DNA from: Naganishia liquefaciens | Taxonomy: Eukaryota; Basidiomycota; Tremellomycetes; Filobasidiales; Filobasidiaceae | Assembly: GCA_013423385.1 (NCBI GenBank) | Contig: BLZA01000053.1 | Coordinates: 186,001 to 250,000 of the forward strand | DNA: 64,000 nucleotides | Direction: 5' to 3' | Part shown: piece after piece, positions 25,692 to 38,289 of the stretch | How positions within the stretch are numbered: position 1 is the first letter of the stretch | Layout: each line of letters starts with the position of its first letter | Notes under the pieces: generated by a model | Told to the model about the DNA's origin: nothing | What the model saw: the letters and a program-made list of their open reading frames with translations, nothing else | Database searches by the model: none | Translations under genes and position numbers: made by a program

Positions 25692-28607
25692 GGCTCCTTA
25701 TTGATTAGCCGTCGGTCCGCTCACGCAACCGGGAGAAGACCCCTTGGCGATGTGTTCCCCTTGGCGCGGTTAATTGCCCTTTCTCGATCTTGTATTTGGT
25801 GTTCCCTGCTGTTGACGCAAATCGGATCGGCGCCAGTGCGCAAAGTCATGTATTGGAAGAACGAGAAGAAGAGTATGTGCGTTTGTTCGTTTGTTCGTTC
25901 GTCGTTACGCTACTGTCGTGACTATCCGATGCATAGTCCTGCCGAGACGTGCGAGACGTTAACGGGAGCCCAACATTCCGCTCCTCTGACAAGGCGACTC
26001 ACCGAGAGCGCTGTGCGTCGGAAAGGAGCCCCAACGTGGCCGTGCTGGGATGCCGCCCCGTCTTGATGCTATACGCACGCGATGAACTGCAAGTTGAGGA
26101 CGACGACGACGAAGACGACGGGGGGAAACGTTGAAGAAAGCAACCAAACCGACGCCGAAGCGGCGGGAAGAAGCTGCCTGGCTCGACCAGTTTGGGATCT
26201 TCGCGCTAGCGCCGCGCGGAGTGCTGGATGGCTTCTGGCTCTGATCCTGCCTACCAAGGATGCGCGTTCACGTGTTGCGGGGAATGCACTCTAGTACAAT
26301 GATGACTACAGATGCGCTTCACCATCACCATTACCATCACCCTGGACCGTCTCTTCCTTCCAGACATCCTTCAACCATCAACGACTCATCCCGCGGGCCA
26401 GCTAATGCCACAGACGAAAGCGAGCAGCCGAAGGAGAACAGCACCGCCAGCAGATCCGCCAGCACGAGCCGCGGAGACCCACTCTCGCGCGAGCGGCTAG
26501 TCGCGAACGCGGATCCAAGATCCGAGGTCTGAGCCTCCGAAATGAAACAAATTCATGAATCTGGTCTCACGAAATGCCAGCAGGTCGGATGCCTGTGCTC
26601 CTCCTGCCGGTCGCCTTCGCTTTCCTCCTCATCTACACCTCAATCAGCTCTTGGTAGTCCCTTCAGCTATAGCTCTGGCTGTGATGTCTGCGCTGATGCG
26701 TTGATCGAAGATCCAGCGTAGCCCAGATTCCTCTTCCTCTTGCATTCTAGCATCGTTCTAGTACTAGACCATACATTCTACCCGTATTTTCTAGCTGCAT
26801 TCGGGCAGGCTCGATGAGGAACAGAACGCGAATCAGAGCGCGCCGCCTTCGACTGTGCGAGCATGTGTTGTATATGATGTGTGTGATCGTGATCCCACTG
26901 GATGCGCGATGAGGGATACCCTCATGAAGCTTCTCATAATTCGCGAATCGCGAGGAAAATTCGACCTGTTAACATGGTCCGCAGCGACGCGCTCTCGGCC
27001 TTGACGGCTGGGAAGTTCGTTTGAAATACCAGACGCTCTCAACCTGAAATCGGGGGATGTATCGGATGATGTTCCCTTGGAACTCCGTGATCACCCTATG
27101 CTTATCAGCTATCACTTCGGATATCATAGTCATATGCTGTGCTTTATGCATGCTTCGCATACCGACACGGTCCGGGACAATGCGCATCCAAACGATTTGA
27201 AACAGCTTTCGAAACCATCGTCACAGGCAGCTGCCACAGAGTGGTCACAGATGTCATTACTTCCCTAGACATCAGACAGCTCTCATCAGACATAATTGCC
27301 TCCTCAAAGCAGCTCCAACAGCTCGTGCAACGATTCCATCTGCAGCTTCCTCTGTCAGCTAGCTCCTCTGCCTCCATCTGCGGCCGGCATCTACGCTCGC
27401 GCGGCTCTCTATAGCGATATCTGGATGACCTCGTTCCGCTTCAAGCTGCGCATACCACGGGCTGTGCCCCTTTGTATACTGTTTGGAAAGTCGCAAGCCT
27501 CACTACACCGTTCCCCGACAGCTCCGTCGGAAGTGAATGGACCGTTACTTAGAAGTACTCTCGCCACCTCTCGATCGTCTGCACAAAGCCGGCCGAAGCC
27601 TTTACGTCTGCCCATCCTGAAGATCTTCCCAAAGACTCTGCAGCGGCTACTGCTGCTGTCTAGCCTTTGCTGTCGTGGCGAGTATTCTCTCAATCGACAG
27701 AATAATCTGACTCCGGTCCATGCGCAAGAGCAAGAGAGACAAGCTACAGTGATACCAGAAATTGGATGAGGTGGCACATGGCTTTCGGATCTTGCCAGCA
27801 ACGGAGTTTTACGGCATCCTTGAGACAAACTCTGCATCGAACTATGCTAACTGCTCTGCTAGATTCTATAGTACGTCTCTCGCTGAAGTCCCAGCTGTTT
27901 CATTCCCGAAAAACAATAATGTGGTCAGCACCCGAGCGGAAAAGCAGCAGAACAGCAGCAGAGCGCAACGTACGAACGGAGGTTACGTCTCGCGCATGGC
28001 GAAATGTTCTTTCGCATTCGCAAGAGACCGATCTGGCCATGTCCTACCAAAAAGAACGTATCGAATGTCGACTATAGTCACGTCGCGAGTGAGACATCCA
28101 GCTAGGGATCTCGTAAGGCATCCCATTTCCAGGCTTGATGAGCTGCTTAATGTCAACGAAATTTGTGTGTCCGCAAACCCACATGGTCAGGTAGCTGATT
28201 AGGACGACAAACTGAATCCTGAATGATCCAGCTCCATCCGTCAGAGCCAGAGGGAGAACGACGTCGAGCTACTCGGACCGCTAATCGTAGGACTTCTCGC
28301 AAGTACTGTCTCATAAGGGCGAGCGGAACGCACCGGAGGTGCTGAAGTCGAGCGCCACCAGCTGCGCCACCCGTCATGTTGCTAAGAAGACTCCGCCTAA
28401 TGACGTCATCGAATGAAACACTCCGCACGTGGAACCGATATTCATTGCCACGAGGAAACCTAGAATACCGAATCGGACAACCAGTGGGCGTATCACTGTC
28501 TGTCCTCGCAAAACCTCCCTGAATTCTCTGTGGCGAGTTCCAGTACAACGCCAATAACTTTTCCATCGGATCTGTTTGACGGAACAGCGTGATACCACAC
28601 CTCAGCG
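25692..28607. other. Gene-poor interval, 2.9 kb
   Basis: The left part should contain the promoter of the serine-rich protein. No frame shows conserved motifs. A CAT/CAC-rich stretch at about 26310-26345 and GTTT/GTTC repeats at about 25880-25905 are the only low-complexity marks. No RNA gene or transposon was recognised. Confidence 0.45.
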
Positions 28608-28888
28608 ATGTCGGGAACCGCGACTACCGGTCCAGAGAATCCTCTCAAGACTTATAATGCGTATGAAAGCGCCTCGAAGTCTTAGACTTGACATCTTTCA
28701 CTGACGCCTGTTCCGACAGTGCCGAGCTTCAGCAGATCGAATCCGCAGAGACGGCATATAACAACGCTATTGATGCCTTTAAAAACGCGGAGGCTCGCGG
28801 TGAATCAAAGGAGCGGGTGAACGAGTTGAGGGATCTGGCGAGGAGCAAGGAGGAGGAATTGAGGAGTCTGCAGGATCTGTGTGATTGA
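28608..28888 (+). CDS. Small coiled-coil protein, 73 residues
   Basis: Two exons (28608-28660 and 28720-28888) are joined across a 59-nt intron with GTATGA donor and GACAG acceptor, phase consistent. The product is a 73-residue hydrophilic protein. After MSGTATTGPENPLKTYNA it is almost entirely charged alpha helix (KERVNELRDLARSKEEELRS), suggesting a short coiled coil. No known domain is visible. Without the intron, the ATG-proximal part would not be in frame, so the splice is important evidence. Its stop lies about 55 nt from the convergent GH3 stop. Confidence 0.6.
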
Positions 28889-28943
28889 ATAGTCTAATAG
28901 ACATATATGGTAATACAATTATCGTCCAGGTTACCGTGATGTC

Positions 28944-31900
28944 CTATAGTCCGCCCCAACGATGAGTTTGCTCGATCTTTACCTGCAGTCGCGCGAGTTC
29001 ATCCTCCGGCCTCGAGCTCTTCCCGAGGATAACATCAAATTCCCCTTCTTCAAGCACCCAGCATTGAGCCTTATCATCCCAATACGAGAAGGCATACTTG
29101 TCTAGGGTCAAGCTGATGTTTTCCGTCTGATTCGAATCAAGATAGACCTTTTCAAAGCCCTTGAGTTCCCTCTGCGGCCGACGTAGCGCACTGACGGGAT
29201 CGTGAATGTAGACTTGTACAACATCGGCGCCCCGGCGCGAACCAGTATTCGTGATAGCCAGGGTAAGAGTGAGCTTGATGTCATCGGCCGTAGCACCCTG
29301 CTTGATGTCAACCTTGGGATCCGTCCATTCTGCGAAACAATTAGCCATGGTATACTTAATAGTGATCGTACTCACCAAATGTAGTGTAGCTAAGGCCCTC
29401 GCCAAATGCAAACATGACATCGCGCTTCGTCTCTTGATAGCCTCGGTAACCCACCTACCGTACATCAGTACTTGTCGCCGGACATGGTACGCTACTTACA
29501 AACAACCCTTCGCCATACAACACCTTGCCGTTCTGTGAACCCCAGTTGAGGTGTCCAGTGCAATGCTCGATCTCGTATGGGAACGATAGTGGCATACGTC
29601 CGGCAGGCGTCACTCGACCGAACAGGACGTCGGCGATAGCGTTTCCTGTCTCGTCGCCCCCGAACCAGCTTTGCAGGATGGTATCCGCCTTGTTGAGCCA
29701 CGGGAACGCCCAGGCAGAGCCCTAAGGAGCATCTCAGCACAGCAAAGGTTTAATTCGGGTCAAACTCACGCTTTGGTTGCATATTACGGTATCGGGCCTC
29801 GCTTCCAGCAGTGCCTGAACCAACTTGTTCGTCGCACCCGGCAAGAGGAAGCGCGTTCGATCCGCACCCTCGGTTTCCCAGTCCATCGTGCTACCAGTAA
29901 AGCACAACACGGCGTCCGCATCACCAGCAATGTCAACGGCTTGCCGAATTGCGTCATTCTCTTGAGCAAGCTTTGGAGCACAGCTGAGCCGGACGGCGGC
30001 AACCATGAGCCCTCGTACTCCCTTGGCCGGGGTGTCGTCCTTGAGCTCAGCATCGCAGGCCATGTTGGAGTATTCGAGGACAATCTTGTAGCGTTCACCC
30101 TTGCGCAGATTGTGAACGCCGACCTCCTCGATGGTGCCGTTACCGTAGAACGAATCACCTGGCGTTTGCTTGGTCTTGAATCCATTGTCGAGAACGAGTT
30201 GATCGTTGACCAAGACTCGAGCGCGACCGACGACCGAGATACCGAATTCATGAGGACCGTCTTCCTCTGCCACGATGTATCCCGTCGAGACGAAGCAGAA
30301 CTGATCGACCGTTATGCCTAAAGGTAATGAGCATTGACATCTTCTCGTTTGTGTCAGATTTACCTGGAGGTTTCTGGTCGTTGACTCGGACACGCGTCGA
30401 GGGCAGGACAAGACTCGCCACAGGTTTGACATCGGGCCTCTTAAAGGGCGAATCGGCGTACCAGTCGGTAGTCCATCCCTTGGTGCCGTCCTCGGTAGTG
30501 ATCCAGCCGTCAAGCATCGGAAGGTATTTGTGACCTGTAGCTTGATCAGCTTATTTCTCATGCCGGAAACACCACCTACCATAGCAACCTGCAGCATACA
30601 CGACCTCTGCTTTGCCTTCAAACAATTTTTGAATCCCCTCTAACGGGGTAATCACATACTTGCTCGTCAAGTAGGCGCTTCCCCCTCCGCTTACAGTTCG
30701 CGTCTTGGCATTTGGCCCCACGACCGCAATCTTGCGGATCTTGCTTTGATCGAGCGGCAAGACGTTGCGCGCGTTTTTCAGCAAGACGATCGCCTCTGCG
30801 GCGAGTTGTCGGTTGAGGTCACGGTCCGCGGCGTCGTCCCGGTAAGTCTCTGCTTGGGTGTTCTTTGCAACGACGTCGGGATCTGCAGCGGCAGCACGTT
30901 GGACAGCCTTGTGACTTTGTCAGTTTTTGCCGGTGCTCGAAGTGGTAGACTTACCTGAAGCACAGCACGCACCCGTGCATCGATATCTGAGACCTCGATC
31001 TTGCCGGCATCAACCAGGTGCTGGAGTTGAGGGCCGCGCCATCGTGTCGGCGATGGCATCTCGAGATCGAGTCCGGCTTTGACGGCGGCGTCCGTCGAGT
31101 ATGTGCCAAACCTGACTGCACGTCAGAGATTATCTTTGGACAGAGACAGAACTTACCAATCCGACATGACGAGCCCGTCAAACTCCCATTCTCCACGAAG
31201 CAAGTCCTTGATTAGCCACTCGTTCTCGGAGCCTATGCCGTTCGTGAATAAGCTTTCCTTTCTCCACATCGACAGACTCACAATGCGTCCCGTTGATCCG
31301 GCTATAGGACGTCATGAACGCCCATGGCTTGGCATACTTTTGCGCGAGCATGAACGGCATCAAGTAGATTTCGCGTAGCGCGCGTGCTCCAACTTGAACA
31401 TCGACGGCAAACCGCTTATCTTCTTGGTCATTGCACACGAAATGCTTGATCGTTGCACCGACACCGTTGGCTTGAAGGCCCTGGACATACGCCGCTGCGA
31501 GATGGCCCGAGAGATGCGGGTCTTCCGAAAAAGATTCAAAGGCCTGCACCAACGTCAGCTCAGACCGATTGTGTCCTGATATATACTCACCCTTCCATTC
31601 ATGGGATTGCGTTGAATGTTGCAAGTCGGTGCCAGCAGGAAGGAATCGCCCTTGGCTTTTGCATCCCGCGCGAGTAGACCCCCAGCCTCGAAGATGAGGT
31701 TCTTGTCGAATGTTGCACCCAGGGCTGTCTCGCAGGGAATGCATGTCGCGGGAGAAGGGTTGAAGTGGCTCGAGCCGCGGATACCATTCTGGGCGGCGGT
31801 TCAGCTTGTGGTCTGGGAGACTGTTTCAAAAGCGATACGTACAGGCCCGTCGGTGCACTTGAAGTGAGGAATGCCGAGACGAGGGATATCTGCGGTTGTC

Positions 31901-32072
31901 CACCATGTCGGACCCTGTCGTGATTTGGGATCAGCGACAGCGCTTCAACAGAGTCAGAAGGGCTTGCCGACAACAGCGATGCCTTTTCATCAAACGTCAA
32001 CTGTCGAACAAGCTCGTCCAGATCCGCTTTCACGAATCGAGTAATGTCGGCGGCAGAGGCAGTGTCTTGCAT
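28944..32072 (-). CDS. Beta-glucosidase, GH3 family with PA14 insert
   Basis: About ten exons encode roughly 860 residues. The GH3 N-terminal barrel is clear (WWTTADIPRLGIP, CTDGPNGIRG, ESFSEDPHLSG, IKHFVCNDQE) and holds the nucleophile Asp in GLVMSDW. The second domain follows (EAIVLLKNARNVLPLD, AVVGPNA) with a PA14 domain inserted (about 30550-30030), then the FnIII-like end (EWTDPKVDIKQG, GKSSRPEDELARLQV). PA14-bearing GH3 enzymes hydrolyse beta-glucosides and short cello- or gentio-oligosaccharides. The N-terminus (MQDTASAADITRFVKADLDE) is not a signal peptide, so the enzyme is probably intracellular. The first intron appears to use a GC donor (exon 1 32072-31968, exon 2 from 31914). That choice gives LLS followed by GPTWWTTA, the standard family sequence. 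Confidence 0.92.
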
Positions 32073-32122
32073 GATGCGTGAATGGTATTCATATTGATGC
32101 CCTGGGAATGTCGCCGGCTGGT

Positions 32123-32130
32123 TATATATA
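32123..32130 (-). promoter_or_regulatory. TATA box of the GH3 gene
   Basis: A TATATATA tract lies about 50 nt upstream of the GH3 start codon at 32072. Together with the divergent acetyltransferase start at 32831, it marks 32073-32830 as a shared bidirectional promoter region. Function is inferred from position. Confidence 0.55.
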
Positions 32131-32830
32131 GCTGGCGCATGCGATGCCGGGTCTGTCTTGTTGTCGGAAGGGTCTGAGAGGACGAGGTCTGCGCTGAACG
32201 CCGTTGATTGAACCCGCGCGGGTCATCGCCGTTCTTGGAATCTAGAGAGACGTGAACCTTGCCAAAAGCCATTTGATGTCAACAGACAGGCCATGGAAAA
32301 CTAGCTGGACAACTCGCGCGATCTGTATGGGATCAAGTCGAGAAACAATGGCCGTTTTACAACGGTACAATATGCCATCGTGCTGGCAAGGCCACCGCGC
32401 GAGATCCGTGCAACCAGATATTCGGCTTGGGTGCCATCGCCGGGAAGCTTTAGCAGAAGAACGCAAACCGCCGCGGTCTTTGACCCATCTATTGGCTAGA
32501 TCAAAGCATTCCCCTTGGTGACTACTCGTCGTCCAAAGGTGATGGGGCTGGCAGTCATCAGTCTTGACAGGTTTATCGTCTGTTCCCAAGCCATATTCCA
32601 TTAATGCACAAACTGGGATGGATCGCTTTCGCCGTGCGGCGGAACCGAGCGGAGAAACTGAACCTGAGTCGCTTCGTTCCGGAGATCCTCCGGCAAGCCG
32701 AACGTAGCTCAGCTCATCCACGTCTCAGACTTGATCTCGTCGCCCGAGCGTCGTCGCTGTTACACCTATAAGTCGTCGTCATGCCGCAGATCGCCTCTCC
32801 TTCTTCGAACGCCGAATATCCCCGCTCACC

Positions 32831-33667
32831 ATGTCTTCCACGCCAGCTCCCTCCATGCCTCCTCAAACCGAAAACATCCCAGCCATCGACCCGACCACTG
32901 GCCTGTCGACGACGGAATTCGCCCTCATGCTCGCCGGCAAGCCGTACCTGGCATCAGACCCGTACCGCTGCTTGATTGCGAATCAAGTCACCAAGGATTT
33001 GTACGACTTCAATCAGGAAAGAAGCATGGCCAAGCGGTGTGAGATTTTGCATACGTTTTTTAGGAATGGGAGTGATGAGGAGAAGCCGACGCGGTTGATC
33101 AGTCTGCCGTTCTTTTGTGAATATGTGAGTGTTTTTGGCGACAGGGGAAGAGTGGGTGTTGGTGGGTGTTGGTGGGTGTTGGTGGGTGTTGGCGGGTGTT
33201 GATGGACTTTTCACGGTCTAGGGCTTTAATATCACAATGGGCGATGGGATCTACATAGGGCCGAATTGTACCATTCTCGACGTTTGTCCCGGTAAGTCTA
33301 CCTCGAACTTCGCTTGCCTCATAAGATCTGACAAATTGATCCCCCAGTCTCCATCGGCAGCCGCACAATGTTCGGCCCCAACGTCAGCCTCTACACCCCG
33401 CAACACCCCATCTCACCGGAAGAACGCAACGGTATCTCCGGCCGCGAATGGGCTTCGCCCATCTCGATCGGCGACGATTGCTGGATTGGGGGATCCGTCG
33501 TGATCTGTCCTGGCGTAACAATTGGCGATGGAACCACGATTGGAGCGGGGAGTGTCGTTACAAAGGATATTCCTGCACGGTGTGTAGCTGTGGGGAATCC
33601 GGCGAGGGTGGTCAAGACGATTCCGTTGCCGGGGGAGGAGGAGGAGGAGGGGAAGGAAGAAAAGTGA
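32831..33667 (+). CDS. NodL/maltose-type O-acetyltransferase
   Basis: Three exons (32831-33124, 33222-33291, 33348-33667) encode 227 residues. The N-terminal maltose acetyltransferase segment is present (EFALMLAGKPYLASDPYR), followed by the left-handed beta-helix hexapeptide repeats (ITMGDGIYIGPNCTI, ISIGDDCWIGGSVVI, VTIGDGTTIGAGSVV) and the end GNPARVVKTI. The family transfers acetyl from acetyl-CoA to sugar hydroxyls. The catalytic histidine region is YTPQHPISPEERN. The tail after VKTIPLPG is poly-Glu. Intron 1 carries a minisatellite. The gene is divergent from the GH3 beta-glucosidase, so the two may share control in sugar metabolism. The start at 32831 gives the expected family N-terminus. 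Confidence 0.9.
33154..33203 (+). repeat. 10-bp minisatellite in intron 1 of the acetyltransferase gene
   Basis: About five copies of a GTGGGTGTTG-type unit, the last one varied, lie within the 97-nt intron at 33125-33221. The intron is about twice the local norm because of them. Confidence 0.85.
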
Positions 33668-33897
33668 GCCGAGGATGCAGAGAGGAGAATGTAAATGGAT
33701 AGCATGATTACGATTATCGCATACATGATACTCTGCGCATACTGTGAATCGACCGCTGAGACTGCGGAAGCAAGTTGGCAGCATGACGCGAGACGAGACG
33801 AGTCTGGCTTTGTCGACTTGGTTGAATGGGTATTCCACGCTGCGTCCAAGTTGATTCTCGACAGCAGCAGTAGTAGGCGGCCAGGACTAGCAGACCC

Positions 33898-36800
33898 ATG
33901 TTCGACGACTGTGAGCTCACGCCGCTAGTCTGCCCTCCATCGCTCATCCTTTCCCCTAGACATCGAGCACGCCGGGCAACCGTCCGTCTCGGGCCACGGA
34001 GCCGCACTCGTCAGTCCCGGCTCTGGCGGGCCCACGGGACTATCGTTCCAGGCTGGTGGTCTAGATCCTGTCGAGTATGAGGGATTTGAGCAGGATGGGG
34101 GAGATGATGGGATGGATGATCAGCAGTATGGTGAGGAGGAAGAGGCTGTGGAGATGGAGGCAGTGAGTATTGATACGCACAGTTCCACTATGGACGGCGT
34201 TCGCTGACCGAGATGCAGCTTGAGACAAATCTCTATGCACGGCACGCCAATGCTTCGGAGACTCCCATATTCAACCTCTCGCGCGTGCAGTATTCTCCGC
34301 CGGGACAGATCATCGACTTGCAAGTGAACAACAACATCCTCGTCATGGCGGTGCATCCGCTGAGCCTGATCATCATTGACCTTACCCGCGCCGACGAGAT
34401 TATTCGGGTAGAGATTCCAAAAGTGCAAGCGAAAGATGGCGCCGAGGTACGGACACAGGAAACACCGAGGATACAAGCCCTCTTTGCCGATCCATCAGGG
34501 AGACACCTCGTCGTCGCCCTGACCAGTACGGAAACGTTCTACCTCTCGACCGCAAACCTCTCTTCCATCACCCCGACACAACCCCGGAAACCGCGTCTGC
34601 TCCGCTTACGCCATCCCGTATCAAGCATCGCGTGGCCTGCCCGTCTGCCAACGTCATCCAACACCGGTTCAACCTCGCCCACCGTCGAATGCCTCATCGG
34701 TGGACCCAACGGCGCCATCTCAACGCTCGCGCTACCGCCACAAGACGACATCTTCAACCTCAAATCCGTCTCGCTCGCGAAATCACTCGAAAAGGACCAT
34801 GCGACGCTGTTCACGTTGCCCGATCCGGACGTCATCACGTGCATCGCCTATGGGTTCTGGAAGACTGGAGTCGTGGCGACGGGTGACGGGAAACGCACGC
34901 AGGGAGAACGAAGAGTGTGGGTTGTGGCGACGACGCGGGAGCGAATGTATGACTTCTATGGGACGACCGGCCCTTCGAGCGGGGTGATTGGGAAGAACGG
35001 ATGGGCAGAGGATTTGTTTAGAGGGTACAAGGATTCCGCGCCTAGTGGGTCACACCCTCCTGCTTTGCGCGTTCCATCGATCAATGTGCTAATATCTCGT
35101 TGACAGAGTTCCAGGAGATTCCCGGTGATATTCCGCAAGAAGCTAGTATGCTCCGGTTCTGGACGACGCAGAAACCGGGCACGCGCAGCTTTTCGCAGCG
35201 CTACGAGGCCGTCGCATGGCTGACATGTGAGTCATCTCACCTGCTCGTACCTTTCGCTTGCTGACAATTTTCGCCCGATAAAGCCGCGGGAATTTACCAT
35301 TCGCCCATGTTGACCAACACCGCAGCCGAATCCCCAAACATGGTCGTTTTCTCGACGCCATCACTTTTGAATGTCACCGCTGACGGCGAGATCTCGTTCC
35401 CGCTCGCAATCGCGTTGACGGAATGGCACTTTATTGTGCTCGCGCGTGACCGGTTGACGGCATATTCGCGGTTGACCGAGAGTTTAGTATGGCAAGCCAG
35501 AGTTCCGCTCGTGCGTTGAAGCGTCTATCCCATGACATCGATGCTGATTGCTCCCTCGATCGTGAGCAGAAACAAGGGGAAAAAGTCATCGGGATCACAA
35601 CGGATCCGATAAATCATACATATTGGGCTCATACCACGCAGGCGCTCTACGAAGTCGTGCCGAATGAAGAGGACCGAGATATCTGGCGAGCGAGACTCGA
35701 GCAGGGTGACTTTGATGCCGCACTCAAGCACGCAAAGGTACGCCTACATTCGCCTCGAAATCCTCCCCAGCTGATAACTATGCGTCCATAGACCCCGAAG
35801 CAGACCGATATCATCAAGTCCCGCCAGGCCGATGCATTCTTTGACGCTCGGCGCTTCCTTCAGGCCGCAAAGACGTACGCCGAGTGCTCGCGCAGCTTTG
35901 AGTTTGTGGCGTTGCGTTTTGTCGACGCGGATGAAAAGGACGGGTTGAGAGTGTACCTCGCAGAACGTCTGGCGAGGCTCGATAAAAATGTGGGTGGGGG
36001 TCTCTGCCGCTCTTGTTACTCATGCTTACCGTGAGCTTTTCGTATAGGATTTGACGCAGAGGATGATGATTGCGACCTGGTTGATCGAGATATATCTCTC
36101 CAAATGCAATACTCTGGAGGACGTGATTGCGGCCGAGGCAGCGACATCCGACGTCGAGAGTCTACGCACAGAGCTCATGTTAACGGAAGAGGATCTCCGC
36201 AATTTCATGACGACATACCAGGTACGTGCAAGCCATTTCAACTTTCCTGTGAACTAACCTTCCTTGTAGAATAACCTCGACCGCAAAGTCATTTACGATC
36301 TCATTCAAAGTCACGGCAGGACCGAAGTCTACTTGTTCTTTGCCGGCCTCTTGCAGGACGATAGCATCGTTATCGATCATTGGATTACCGAGGAGAATTG
36401 GTCCAAGGCGATAGACACGCTGAGTCGACAAGTGGGTAAAGGTCATTCTCGCGAACTTCCGCTAATCACTCTGCAGGAAAATCTCGACCTATACTACCGT
36501 TTCGCACCGATACTGATGCGCCATCGACCTAGCGAGATCGTCGACGCATGGCTACGCCAGCAGAGCATCGATCCACGACGTCTGATTCCAGCATTGCTGA
36601 TCGATCAACAGCCACGCCCCGACATTATTCCGGGACGTCAGGCAACCAGATACCTGTCGACGATCATTAGTCGCGGTAACACGGACGCCACTATTCATAA
36701 CCTCTTGATTAACTTTTTGGCGACGAGCGACGATGCCGATGACGCGCCTCTTCTGAGATATCTGAGCCGATCAGCGGATGATCCCTTGCAAGAAAAGCCT

Positions 36801-38008
36801 CACTATGATCTCGACTACGCTTTACGGATATGCAAGCAACGTAATCGCATACAACCTTGCGTATACATCTATTCGGAGATGCGCCTGTATGAATGCAGTG
36901 TGGACTTGGCACTGGAGAAAGGCGATCTCGAGCTTGCCAAGTTGAATGCTGACAAGCCCGAGGACGATGACGAGCTAAGGGGCAAGCTCTGGCTCAAGAT
37001 TGCCAAATATGTCATCGAAGAACAGAATGACATCAAGGGGTTAGTACACACCTCTGTTGCGCCTACTTGGCTGACGTCTGCGATAGTGCCATACAGCTTC
37101 TGGAAGAGTCGCCGCTTCTCAAGATTGAAGACATTCTGCCGTACTTCCCGCCGTTCACGTCATTGGATTCGATCAAGAACGAGATCTGCAGTGCTCTCGA
37201 AGCTTACAGTGTCAAAATAGACCAGCTTCGGCAGGATATGCAAGATGCCACTGACAGCGCCGATCAGATCAAGGAGGACATCAAGAAACTTGAGACGCGT
37301 TTTGTCACTGTGGATCGCGATGAAGCTTGTTCCCGTTGCGGAAAATTGCTGCTCATCCGTCAATTCTACGTATTCCCTTGTCAGCATGTCTTCCACGCAG
37401 ATTGCTTGATTGCCTTGGTAGGTCACTCCATGTGCCGCTGAGAACGGAAGGCTAACGAGTATCATAGGCAAAGGAATATCTACCTTCTACCACCCTCAGG
37501 CGAATTATCCACTTGCAAAACGAGATCATCCGATTGTCAAAACCACTGAAGCAATTGCAGAACCCAGCTACTCGCGCATTGCTGTCATCTGCCTCCAAGG
37601 ACGACGCAAGTGATACAATCAGTATCACCTCACGCACCGATCCTGCGGCACAGGAAAGCCTGCTGCTCGGCGGACCCAAACGACTATTGGCGGCAGGAGA
37701 CAAGCTGCGCGAGATGATCGTTCCCGATGTGTTGGCGTCCGCTGTCTCTGTAATCGGCCTCGGCGGGAATGGCGGTTCAGGTAGCAAGAAGAAGGGCCTG
37801 ACGGCTGCGGACCCAAGAGATCAGAACAAGGTGGAGAAACTGCGGGGCGAGCTCGATGCATTGGTCGCAGCAGGATGTCCGCTGTGTGAAGTGAGTCTCA
37901 TTGGGGAAGCATTGGATGGAACTGATGATCGACGCTTTGCAGGGATCCGTCACGACAATAGACAAGCAGTTCGTCACAGATAGAGACGATGGTTCATGGG
38001 AGATATAG
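33898..38008 (+). CDS. VPS18: Vacuolar protein sorting protein VPS18 (PEP3), HOPS/CORVET subunit
   Basis: About a dozen exons encode roughly 1,100 residues. The first coding exon is only 13 nt (33898-33910). It splices to 33960-34162 and then 34219-35044. The N-terminal beta-propeller includes FNLSRVQYSPPGQIIDLQV, VMAVHPLSLIIIDL and TTRERMYDFYGT. The Pep3/Vps18 core follows (EDRDIWRARLEQGDFDAAL, QADAFFDARRFLQAAKTYAE), then clathrin-repeat helices (WLIEIYLSKCN, VYLFFAGLLQDD). The C-terminal RING has CSRCGKLLLIRQFYVFPCQHVFHADCL, with its last Cys pair far downstream in AAGCPLCE. VPS18 is a core subunit of the HOPS and CORVET tethering complexes for endosome-vacuole fusion. The stop is at 38006-38008, tail to tail with eS10. 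Confidence 0.93.
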
Positions 38009-38103
38009 CGCGAAGATTAAGAGGGTTGTATCTCTTGACTAATAGCGCGGTGCCAGGTCTTTCTTGAAACGACCCTGTTTGACTGAACATTTGTGGTTGC
38101 AAT

Positions 38104-38123
38104 CTTGCATCTCCCGATGCAAG
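38104..38123. other. Short perfect hairpin between convergent genes
   Basis: CTTGCATC and GATGCAAG form an 8-bp perfect stem with a 4-nt loop (38112-38115). It sits in the 280-nt gap between the VPS18 and eS10 stops, so it may lie in a 3' UTR. It may be chance. Confidence 0.35.
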
Positions 38124-38289
38124 TTGTTGAACACCGCGACCCGACACCCGTTTTGTCGACCATTACATGTATAATACCGCAAGCCCAAAGTCTACCTGAA
38201 TACAAGGCGGAAAATCGGCTGGGATATCCACATATTGACCTGTTTTCAGCCCAACTCTCTATACGTTCAGCCCTAGAGACATGAACCGT

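Noticed and set aside
28153-28566. A 137-codon minus-strand frame before the small coiled-coil gene
   Set aside because: No motif and no splice structure. Composition differs from the real genes.
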